Assembly: GCF_007829435.1 (NCBI RefSeq)
Contig: NZ_VLJN01000020.1
Span: forward strand, 44,502 to 85,754
Length of the DNA stretch: 41,253 nt
Direction of reading: 5' to 3'
Source: Cupriavidus gilardii J11
GTDB taxonomy: Bacteria > Pseudomonadota > Gammaproteobacteria > Burkholderiales > Burkholderiaceae
Numbering within the stretch: the stretch's first letter is position 1; each line of letters opens with the position of its first letter. Shown here one piece after another: positions 16,352 to 23,085 of this stretch. The position numbers and the translations under genes are program-made. The notes under the pieces were generated by a model. That model did no database searches, had not been told where the DNA came from, and saw only the letters and a program-made list of their open reading frames with translations.

Positions 16352-17093
16352 GGCTGGCTTCCGTTGGCGCGTCCGGCGATATCGCTTCGTGCGCGATGGC
16401 GGCATTCGTCGGCTCGGCTCCGGCGTCGGCATCCAGAGGGGCATTCATCTCCTCGGTGCCGCCGATCGCCCGCAGCACGCTGGACAGGTGGCGGCCAAGA
16501 TCGATGCGCAGCTGCACATAGGGACTGTCGAGCCGGGCCTGCCCGCGTTCCAGGCTGGTGTCTACCTCGATATCGAACGGACGATCCGATGGCAGGCGGG
16601 CCACCACGGCATCATGTTCGGCGGGACAAACACGAAGCGTCACGTCGCCGTGAGGCATCAGGCCGCGCAGCTGTGCATCGATCCGGCTCACCAGCGTTGC
16701 GGTGCGGTCGCTGTCGGCAACGAGGACGCGGATTGCGTCGCACACCCATGCACGGCAACGCGCCTCGAGCCGGGTGGCAAGGACACGCTCCAGCTCGTGC
16801 TCTTCCACCAGCCACCGGACCACGGTGGCGCAGGTCTCGTCATGAGCCTCGCGCGCCGCCTGTGCCGCGCGACGCTCGGCCTCCTCGTACGCTTCGTGAA
16901 GGACTTCCTCCGCCTGACGCCGGATACGGTCGCGATGCCGGCGGGCCGCGACCAGTACGGCGGCTGCGCGTGAGCGGTTACGTTGCAATACCGCGGCGGC
17001 ATCGATATACCGATCCAGCCGGTCAGCGGGAATCACCCCACCAATGGGCAGCTCGCCGGCAATCGCTGCGACATTGAGATCAAATGGATTCAT
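16344..17093 (-). CDS. sctL: T3SS ATPase stator SctL
   Basis: 249 aa. The FliH/HrpE-like pattern is clear: N-terminal segment, a long Arg/Ala/Glu-rich coiled coil (about 35-100, with EEVLHEAYEEAERRAAQAA), and a C-terminal domain (about 105-205) that binds the ATPase. An acidic, low-complexity tail follows from about residue 215. SctL forms the spokes joining SctN to the SctQ pods. The start overlaps the sctK stop (ATGA). Confidence 0.88.
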   Translation of the reverse strand: MNPFDLNVAAIAGELPIGGVIPADRLDRYIDAAAVLQRNRSRAAAVLVAARRHRDRIRRQAEEVLHEAYEEAERRAAQAAREAHDETCATVVRWLVEEHELERVLATRLEARCRAWVCDAIRVLVADSDRTATLVSRIDAQLRGLMPHGDVTLRVCPAEHDAVVARLPSDRPFDIEVDTSLERGQARLDSPYVQLRIDLGRHLSSVLRAIGGTEEMNAPLDADAGAEPTNAAIAHEAISPDAPTEASHD

Positions 17094-17728
17094 AGCAGAC
17101 GATCCAGGCGGAACAGCATCGGCAGCGCCAGTCCCGGCGGTGCGATCACGGGGCCGCCGGCCGCCGATGCGGAGACCGGTGGCAGACAGGCTGACAGCGC
17201 CTGCCATATCACGCTTCCAGGCAGCGTTTGCTCCAGCCAATGAGATCCGAGCCCGCGCAGCCATTCGACCAGCGGCGACGGCGGCTCGACCGCCATCGCA
17301 CCCCTGCCCTCAGGAATCAGCGCGGCAAGCTGGTCGCAGCCGTCGCTACCCAATACCGGTAGCAGCTGACGGCGATAGCTGCCCAGCATCAACAACTCGG
17401 GCGCACGTGCCACGACGATGCCTAGCGCCACCACCAGCATCGGCAAGCGGGATTCGAGCGAAAGCATGCGCTTCTGCTCATCTGACAACACCGCCGGCAA
17501 CGGCGCCGCCGGAAACCCGCGCCGTTGGACGATCAGGGCGTCCAGCGCACGCCGGCAGCCTGGATGGCGGTCGTAGTCCGTTTTCCACGCGGACAGGCCG
17601 AGGTGATCCCACCACGCCGCGTGCATCGACGCGCCCGGACGCCAGGCCAGCTCATGAAGCCGTTGCACGGCCGGACACAGCGCCTGGCAGCGGACTCCCA
17701 CGGGCACCGCGGATTCAGGGGCGCGCAT
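17090..17728 (-). CDS. sctK: T3SS sorting-platform adaptor SctK
   Basis: 212 aa, between sctJ and sctL as in other injectisomes. The region about residues 85-135 (RLPMLVVALGIVVARAPELL, then YRRQLLPVLG) matches the core pattern of the OrgA/MxiK/SctK family. SctK links SctQ pods to the cytosolic domain of SctD. The protein is poorly conserved overall, so order carries much of the weight. It overlaps sctJ by 14 nt; GGAGG lies 8 nt before ATG 17728. Confidence 0.8.
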   Translation of the reverse strand: MRAPESAVPVGVRCQALCPAVQRLHELAWRPGASMHAAWWDHLGLSAWKTDYDRHPGCRRALDALIVQRRGFPAAPLPAVLSDEQKRMLSLESRLPMLVVALGIVVARAPELLMLGSYRRQLLPVLGSDGCDQLAALIPEGRGAMAVEPPSPLVEWLRGLGSHWLEQTLPGSVIWQALSACLPPVSASAAGGPVIAPPGLALPMLFRLDRLL

Positions 17729-18461
17729 CCTCTTCCCTCCGGCGTCGCAGCATCCAGATGGTCAGGCCCGCCATCGCGGACAGCGCCAGGACGCCGCTTG
17801 CAACAGCGGCCGCGGCGGTACCGGGCCGCGCCTGCAGCCATTGCCGCCAACGTGGCGCAGGGGCCTCGGCGGGCGGCGGCTCATATCGATAGTCGGCGGC
17901 CTGCATGACCACGCTGATCTGGTCAGACGCAATGTCGGGAATGCCATCGCGCACGAGGCTGCGGATCTGCACCTCATAGTTGCCAAGATTGATCTGTGGC
18001 GAGTACTTGATGAATACGGCCGCCGACGGCCTGCCAGTCGGCTTGCCGTTCTCGTCCACCTTCTGCGCGATGGAAACCTTTGCGCTGATGACGCCATCCA
18101 TCGCGGAAATCATGCCTTCCAGTTGCTGCTCCTTGAGCAGTTGCATCTTGGCGCGCTCCTGCGCCGGCGACGTCACCAGCTGGTTCGAAGGGAAAAGATC
18201 GGCCATCCCGAGGCGCTTGTGGTGCGGGAACCCGTTCTGCCGCAGCACTTCCACGGCGTTGATGAAGTGGCTCTTGTCGACGCGCAGCGTCACCGTGCCG
18301 CCCTTCTCCACCTCCTTCTCGGCCGGGATCTGCCGCAGCATCAGCAGCGCCAGCATCTGGTTGGCCTCGCCCTCCGCCACGTTCGAGTACAGCGTCATCT
18401 TGCAGCCGCATAACCCCGCCGCGACGAACAACGCGAGGCTCATTGCACGAATCCGGCTCAT
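17715..18461 (-). CDS. sctJ: T3SS inner-ring lipoprotein SctJ
   Basis: 248 aa. Lipoprotein signal peptide with lipobox LCGC, Cys20 being the acylated residue. Two ring-building modules (about 22-85 and 105-190, with ALLMLRQIPAEKEVEKGG and FIKYSPQINLGNYEVQI) are followed by a C-terminal membrane helix (about 213-237) and a basic end. SctJ is the inner of the two inner-membrane rings. The start overlaps the sctI stop (ATGA). Confidence 0.95.
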   Translation of the reverse strand: MSRIRAMSLALFVAAGLCGCKMTLYSNVAEGEANQMLALLMLRQIPAEKEVEKGGTVTLRVDKSHFINAVEVLRQNGFPHHKRLGMADLFPSNQLVTSPAQERAKMQLLKEQQLEGMISAMDGVISAKVSIAQKVDENGKPTGRPSAAVFIKYSPQINLGNYEVQIRSLVRDGIPDIASDQISVVMQAADYRYEPPPAEAPAPRWRQWLQARPGTAAAAVASGVLALSAMAGLTIWMLRRRREEDARP

Positions 18462-18790
18462 TGCATCGTCGTCAGCTTGTTGATGGATTGGGACAGCGTG
18501 CCCGCCACCTTGGCGATCAGGTCCACGCTGGAGCGCATCTCCAGCAGGGCGCGCTGCGCCTGCGTCATGCTCTCGGCGTCCTTGGGCGACGCCATGCCAA
18601 CGGCTTCCATGCGGCGCGTACCGGTCAGCTCGGCGTTCTGCACGGCCTCGATCGCCTTGCGTTCGGGGCGTGTCGCGCGCGCGGACATCGCGGCCGTGAA
18701 CTGCGCGACGTCATTGGCCTCCGGTTCCCCCGCCGTATCGCGAGGCAGCATCTGTTCGGCGATCATCGTGGGATCGATCATCATGGTCAT
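18458..18790 (-). CDS. sctI: T3SS inner rod protein SctI
   Basis: 110 aa. The C-terminal 35 residues (VDLIAKVAGTLSQSINKLTT) match the rod/needle-adapter helix of SsaI and other SctI proteins; the N-terminal half is variable, as is usual. ATG 18790 has AAGGA upstream; ATG 18784 would drop two residues. Lies directly before sctJ (ATGA overlap), the common order. Confidence 0.85.
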   Translation of the reverse strand: MTMMIDPTMIAEQMLPRDTAGEPEANDVAQFTAAMSARATRPERKAIEAVQNAELTGTRRMEAVGMASPKDAESMTQAQRALLEMRSSVDLIAKVAGTLSQSINKLTTMQ

Positions 18791-18857
18791 GGTGTTTCCT
18801 TGTCTTCCTGCGGCGGCTGGCGGCACCGGCGGGCGCCGCGCCGTGTGGTGGGATGCG

Positions 18858-19160
18858 CTAGTGAGTATCGTGGCCCGCAGCAGGTATGAGCCGGGGACCG
18901 GTTTCCCGGACGCTGGCGATCAACGTAGCCATGAACAACGCCTGAACGTCCTGCCGGTCGGCCAGGCAGGCCCGGGCCGCGGCCAGGTCGCCACTCTGCA
19001 TATGCAGCCGTGCCAGACACAGGGCCCGATCATTGGCGTCGTCAACCAGGTACGGCATCGCTTCGATAAAGGCACGTATCTGGCGGGCCAGCCTGTGGTC
19101 GGCGGCAGCGAACGCCAACTCGACCAGCAGGCGGCGCGTGTCGCGCGGGAGCTGGGACAT
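18858..19160 (-). CDS. sctG: SctG-type needle chaperone (SsaH/YscG-like)
   Basis: 100 aa with TPR-like helical repeats (about 10-85, including ALCLARLHMQSGDLAAARACL). SctG proteins cradle the needle subunit SctF together with SctE. It starts 2 nt after the sctF stop, as ssaH follows ssaG in SPI-2. Confidence 0.8.
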   Translation of the reverse strand: MSQLPRDTRRLLVELAFAAADHRLARQIRAFIEAMPYLVDDANDRALCLARLHMQSGDLAAARACLADRQDVQALFMATLIASVRETGPRLIPAAGHDTH

Positions 19161-19162
19161 CG

Positions 19163-19381
19163 TCAGATCTTCTGGATGATGCCGGCGATCATGTCATGCA
19201 TGAACTTGATCGTCGAACTGTAGAAGCCCACCAGATTGGTGTAGTTCGCCACGTCCTGCTGGGCGCGCAGAAAGTCGGCGGTCTCTCCGGTGGAAGTGGC
19301 ACGCTGAAGCGCTTCGTTGACGATCTGCCCACGGCTGGAGACGATCGATTCCATGCCCTCGAGCGTTGTACTGAACTGCAT
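19163..19381 (-). CDS. sctF: T3SS needle protein SctF (SsaG-like)
   Basis: 72 aa; SPI-2 SsaG is 71. A helical hairpin protein ending IKFMHDMIAGIIQKI, very like the conserved end of SsaG (…MLSGIIAKI as recalled). About 100 or more copies form the needle. ATG 19381 is preceded by GAGGAG inside the end of the AraC gene, 5 nt downstream of that gene's stop. Confidence 0.93.
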   Translation of the reverse strand: MQFSTTLEGMESIVSSRGQIVNEALQRATSTGETADFLRAQQDVANYTNLVGFYSSTIKFMHDMIAGIIQKI

Positions 19382-19386
19382 GGGTA

Positions 19387-20112
19387 CTACTCCTCTGTGT
19401 CGGTTTCGTTCAGGTTCTGGTGGTGCTGACGCATCAGGCGCGGACTGGCCTCGTAGCGGCGGCGGAAGCTGACGCTGAAATGCGCGTGGCTGTTGAACCC
19501 GCACTCCTGCGCGATGTCGGTGACCTTCATCGAGGTCATCAGCAACAACTCGCGAGCACGCTGCAAGCGCCTTTCCAGCAGCCAGTTCTTCGCCGATACG
19601 CCAAACTTCTCGTAGAACATCACGTTCAGCTTGCGTACCGGGATGCCAAGCGCCTTGGCGTATTGCGTCACCGGCCACGCGCTCATGCTGTTTTCCTCGA
19701 TGAACTCGAAGAAGTCGCGGCTGCTGTCGATCAGGTGATGCAGCATGCGTGCGAAGTACTCGGGCTCGGTACCGAGGCAATACACATAGGCAAAGCGCAG
19801 CATCGCGCGCGGTTCGGCGGCACCCAGGTGGCGGATGACGTTGACCGTGTCTTCCGGCACCGCGACGCGCTTGACCGGCTCCCGCCAGAACTGCGTTCCC
19901 TTCCGATACCGGCTTGCAAGTTCGTGCAGATCCTTGTAGATGTCCTGGAAATCTCCCGAATGAAAGACATAGGTGTCGATGCCATCGCGCGCCGGCACCG
20001 CGGTCGCGTTCGGCCCGCTGAAGATCAGGCTGAACGCCGGCACATCATGGGTCTCGCCATCGCACTCGATGCGACCCGGCCGGCTGAAGATCATTAGCTT
20101 GACTGCCCCCAT
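19387..20112 (-). CDS. AraC-family regulator at the head of the T3SS operon
   Basis: 241 aa from ATG 20112 (GAGGA 5 nt upstream; a GTG at 20127 is in frame). The C-terminal domain (about 150-235) is a typical AraC double helix-turn-helix, with LGIPVRKLNVMFYEKFG in the first and VTDIAQECGFNSHAHFSVSF in the second. The N-terminal half resembles the sensor region of regulators such as ExsA/HrpB in length only. Being the first gene before sctF, it is very probably the activator of this system and autoregulated. ExsA-type regulators answer to a partner switch and not a small ligand; no ExsC/D/E-like genes are in the window. Confidence 0.88.
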   Translation of the reverse strand: MGAVKLMIFSRPGRIECDGETHDVPAFSLIFSGPNATAVPARDGIDTYVFHSGDFQDIYKDLHELASRYRKGTQFWREPVKRVAVPEDTVNVIRHLGAAEPRAMLRFAYVYCLGTEPEYFARMLHHLIDSSRDFFEFIEENSMSAWPVTQYAKALGIPVRKLNVMFYEKFGVSAKNWLLERRLQRARELLLMTSMKVTDIAQECGFNSHAHFSVSFRRRYEASPRLMRQHHQNLNETDTEE

Positions 20113-20150
20113 CGTTTCCTCGAACACTGGTTCTCAGTGACTGCATCTTT

Positions 20151-20184
20151 TCATCACCGGCCTCGGACGCCGATCCGGTGATGA
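20151..20184. repeat. Perfect 10-bp inverted repeat upstream of the AraC/T3SS operon
   Basis: TCATCACCGG at 20151-20160 and its exact complement CCGGTGATGA at 20175-20184, with a 14-nt loop. It starts 38 bases upstream of the AraC start codon, so it could be an operator or a hairpin in the 5' leader of the T3SS mRNA. Confidence 0.6.
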
Positions 20185-20452
20185 CCTGAAAGACTGGGCC
20201 CCCGGATACACGCGCCGCTGCTACCACGACGGCGGCAAACGCGGCATCCATCAGGTGGGCCATATCAAATCACTTATTGGTCGATGTTTGAGGAATAGAA
20301 GCGGGTCTCGAATCCATTCGCGAAAGTCCGGAGCACTTTTTCAAAACTTCTGTGGCTATCGCCGCTACGACGAGGCCGCGGCACGGCAAAGGCGCGCTGT
20401 TGTGCGCCGTTTGCCGAACGGTTGGGAGGCCCGGGCGCGGCGTCGGGGCAGG

Positions 20453-20480
20453 AAAAAAAAATCCGCCCCGAGGGGCGGAT
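20453..20480 (-). terminator. Rho-independent terminator without an obvious gene
   Basis: A 9-bp G+C-rich stem (20461-20469 with 20472-20480) with a very tight loop, followed on the minus strand by nine T. It is a textbook terminator for minus-strand transcription, yet no minus-strand protein gene is evident between it and the response regulator gene at 20856. Confidence 0.8.
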
Positions 20481-20855
20481 GGAAGGAAGCGGGGAGACCG
20501 GTTTCGCTCCGGCCGGGACGAATTCTCTAGCGTTCAGTTGCCGGGATATGACGAAAACGGTTCAGAGCTTGCGGTATTGCACCCGACCCCGCGCAAGAGC
20601 TGGCCGAATTGCCACAATGGCGCCACACAGACGGCATGTCGCCGCCGCAGCGTCGCACCACGGGCGCCATGTCGGCTTTGCCTGTATCCGGACAAGCTCC
20701 ACTTTCATCGACGTATCCACGGTTGTATAAGCATGTCATTGGCAGCGATGGCAACGGCCGCCCCGGGGGTTCGGCCCTTGTCCCCAGGTGTCCCGTTTGC
20801 GTCTCTTTCGGCGCGAACCGGCAACGCGATCCCTCGGCGTACCGGAGCAGGCATC

Positions 20856-21587
20856 ATGCGGATTCTCCTGATCGAGGATGACGTGCAGATCGGCACGCGG
20901 TTGCTGCGCGCGCTCAAGGAGAACATGCAATGCGCGGTCGACTGGGTGCGCGATGGCGTGGCGGGCCAGCAAGCCATCGAGCAGGGCGCATACGCGATCA
21001 TCCTTCTGGACCTGGGGCTGCCGCGCATGAGCGGCACCGCGCTGCTGCGCTGGCTGCGCGCGGCGGGGAACGAGACACCGCTGCTGATCCTTACCGCACA
21101 CGACGACCTGGACACCAGGGTGCAGGGACTCGACGCCGGCGCCGACGATTTTCTGCAGAAGCCGTTCGAGGTGCCGGAGCTGCTGGCGCGCATGCGCGCC
21201 GTGCTGCGGCGCAAGGCGGGCTATGCCACCTCGTCGCTGGGCGACGACAGCATGCGGCTGAACCTCGATACGCGTTGCCTGACCTATGGCGGCCTGACCG
21301 AGCCGCTGTCCGCGCGCGAGTTTGCCCTGATGCTTGCCCTGCTCGAGAGGCCGGGAACCATCTTGTCCCGTGCGCAGCTCGAGCAGCGAATCTATGGGTG
21401 GGGCCAGGAAGTCGAAAGTAATGCCGTCGATGTCCTGATTTACTCCGTGCGCAAGAAGTTCGGCGCCGGCGTGATCCGCAATGTACGGGGGTTGGGATGG
21501 ACCGTGCTGCTGGGCGGCGACAACGCCGCTCCGCCTGCGGGACCGTCGATGCCGCGCGATGGCCCGGCCAATGGCAAGGGTTCCTGA
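20856..21587 (+). CDS. OmpR-family response regulator (QseB/PmrA-like)
   Basis: 243 aa. Receiver domain 1-115 with acidic pocket Glu7, Asp8, Asp9, phospho-acceptor Asp52, Thr80 and Lys102, then a winged-helix DNA-binding domain (about 125-220, EFALMLALLERPGTILSRAQ). The C-terminal 20 residues are a low-complexity Pro/Gly tail. ATG 20856 gives the family start MRILLIEDD with GGAG about 10 nt upstream; longer in-frame starts exist but add non-family sequence. It pairs with the kinase gene 87 nt downstream. Confidence 0.92.
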   Translation: MRILLIEDDVQIGTRLLRALKENMQCAVDWVRDGVAGQQAIEQGAYAIILLDLGLPRMSGTALLRWLRAAGNETPLLILTAHDDLDTRVQGLDAGADDFLQKPFEVPELLARMRAVLRRKAGYATSSLGDDSMRLNLDTRCLTYGGLTEPLSAREFALMLALLERPGTILSRAQLEQRIYGWGQEVESNAVDVLIYSVRKKFGAGVIRNVRGLGWTVLLGGDNAAPPAGPSMPRDGPANGKGS

Positions 21588-21674
21588 ACCGGCCCCGGGC
21601 CTGAAGGGTGCGCCGCGCTGACGCGGCACGTTGCCCGACATGGTGCTTCGCCGCCGTGCTCCCCAAAAACCGCG

Positions 21675-23030
21675 ATGACCTTTCGTAGCCGACATTCCCG
21701 CCATGCCTCAGCGGGCAACCGCACGCTCAGCCTGATGCTGAGCCTGACGCTCAGTGGCGTGATCGCCCTGGTGGCCATTGCGCATGCCGCATGGACGTAC
21801 TCGCTCGCCAACACGCAGATTCACTCTCTGCTGGATCGGCGCCTGCAGGAGGTGGCGGCGCGCATTGATGACCATATGGCGTCGATGCCCGCTTCGCCGT
21901 ACCTGTTCCGCGATGTGGGCGACGGCATCGTCGTGCAGGTCTGGCCGCGGCAATCGGAACCGAGGAGCCAGGTGGATGCGGGCGGCCTGCACTTCGGCCG
22001 TGACATTCCGGAGGGGTTCTCGACGCAGCAGATGGCCAACGAGCGCTGGCGCGTGTATGCCCAACGCGGCCGATATTGGGCTGTCCATGTCGGGCAGCGC
22101 GACGCATCCCGCAGGCGCATCGCCAAGGATGCCGCCGTGGCCAGCGCGGCGCCGGCGCTGGCCCTGATCCCGCTGGCCTGGCTTGCCATCTTCATTACGG
22201 TCCGGCGTGCGTTCCACCGCATCGGCTCGCTAGGCGAGCAGGCAGCGCAGCTCGATATCGGCAATCTGCGGCCGCTGCCCACCGACAAGGTACCCGGCGA
22301 GGTGCTGCCGCTGGTGCGCTCCATCAACCTGATGATCGCCAGGCTGTCGCAGTCGTTGCAGGCCGAGAAGAAGTTCATCGCGGACGCGGCCCACGAGCTG
22401 CGCAGTCCATTGACCTCGCTGCAGATCCAGGCTGATAACCTGGGCCGCACGCTGACGGACCCGAACAGCGTGCGCGAGTATGTCGCGTTGCAGAAGGACA
22501 TCGCGCGCAGTGCGCGCATGATCTCGCAACTGCTACGGCTGGCGCGCGCCGACGCCGCGCTCGATGCCGCTCCGGGAGAGGCGGTGCGGCTGCGCGAGGT
22601 GGTGCCGGACGTCATCGAATCGCATCTGCCGCGTGCCGCCGCCCGCCACATCGACCTGGGGGTGGACCGTCTGGACGACCTGCGGGTGCGCGCCAGCGCG
22701 GCCGATCTGCGCACGGCGATCAGCAATCTGGTCGACAACGCCATCAAATACACGCCGGATGGCGGCACGGTCGATGTACGCGCCTATGGCGCCGACGGGT
22801 TCGCCTGCATCGAGGTCCGCGATACCGGCCGCGGCCTCGCGCCGGAGGCGCTGCCCCGCGTTTTCGACCGCTTCTTCCGGGCCGATCCGGATGGGACCGA
22901 AGGCAGCGGACTGGGGCTGGCGATCGTCAGGGCCATCGTGGAAAAGCACGGCGGCGATGCGAGCATCGACAATCGCGGCGATGTCCCAAGCGGCGCGGTT
23001 GCACGACTCAGGTTCAGGCTGTCGTCTTGA
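21675..23030 (+). CDS. QseC-like sensor histidine kinase
   Basis: 451 aa. Membrane helix about 17-40, periplasmic sensor region about 41-155, second helix about 156-176, HAMP linker, dimerisation/phospho-acceptor domain with His240 (DAAHELRSPL), and ATPase domain with N box Asn355 (NLVDNAIKYTPDGG), G1 DTGRGL and G2 GSGLGLAIV. Partner of the upstream response regulator. The stimulus cannot be read from sequence; the periplasmic part is of the short QseC/PmrB kind. Confidence 0.92.
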   Translation: MTFRSRHSRHASAGNRTLSLMLSLTLSGVIALVAIAHAAWTYSLANTQIHSLLDRRLQEVAARIDDHMASMPASPYLFRDVGDGIVVQVWPRQSEPRSQVDAGGLHFGRDIPEGFSTQQMANERWRVYAQRGRYWAVHVGQRDASRRRIAKDAAVASAAPALALIPLAWLAIFITVRRAFHRIGSLGEQAAQLDIGNLRPLPTDKVPGEVLPLVRSINLMIARLSQSLQAEKKFIADAAHELRSPLTSLQIQADNLGRTLTDPNSVREYVALQKDIARSARMISQLLRLARADAALDAAPGEAVRLREVVPDVIESHLPRAAARHIDLGVDRLDDLRVRASAADLRTAISNLVDNAIKYTPDGGTVDVRAYGADGFACIEVRDTGRGLAPEALPRVFDRFFRADPDGTEGSGLGLAIVRAIVEKHGGDASIDNRGDVPSGAVARLRFRLSS

Positions 23031-23085
23031 CGGCACCACGCGCAGACGCGCCGGCCCAACCGTGCGCCACAGTTTCCGGTGCCGC

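Larger units (their letters stand above)
20113..20855. other. 743-base intergenic region between T3SS operon and two-component genes
   Basis: No convincing protein gene is seen here. It must hold the promoter of the T3SS operon (minus strand) and probably that of the response regulator (plus strand). It also contains a long inverted repeat (20151-20184) and an orphan minus-strand terminator (20453-20480), listed separately. Confidence 0.7.

Noticed and set aside
20527-20754. 75-codon minus-strand frame upstream of the orphan terminator
   Set aside because: Composition is not protein-like, no ribosome site or family resemblance. The interval is more likely non-coding RNA or promoter.
20113-20855. 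Search for a PIP/hrpII box (TTCG-N16-TTCG type) in the T3SS promoter region
   Set aside because: None found on either strand, consistent with a non-Hrp system.
23031-23084. CGGCACC/GGTGCCG inverted repeat between the kinase and TonB receptor genes
   Set aside because: The loop is about 40 nt and no T-run follows; chance pairing is likely.
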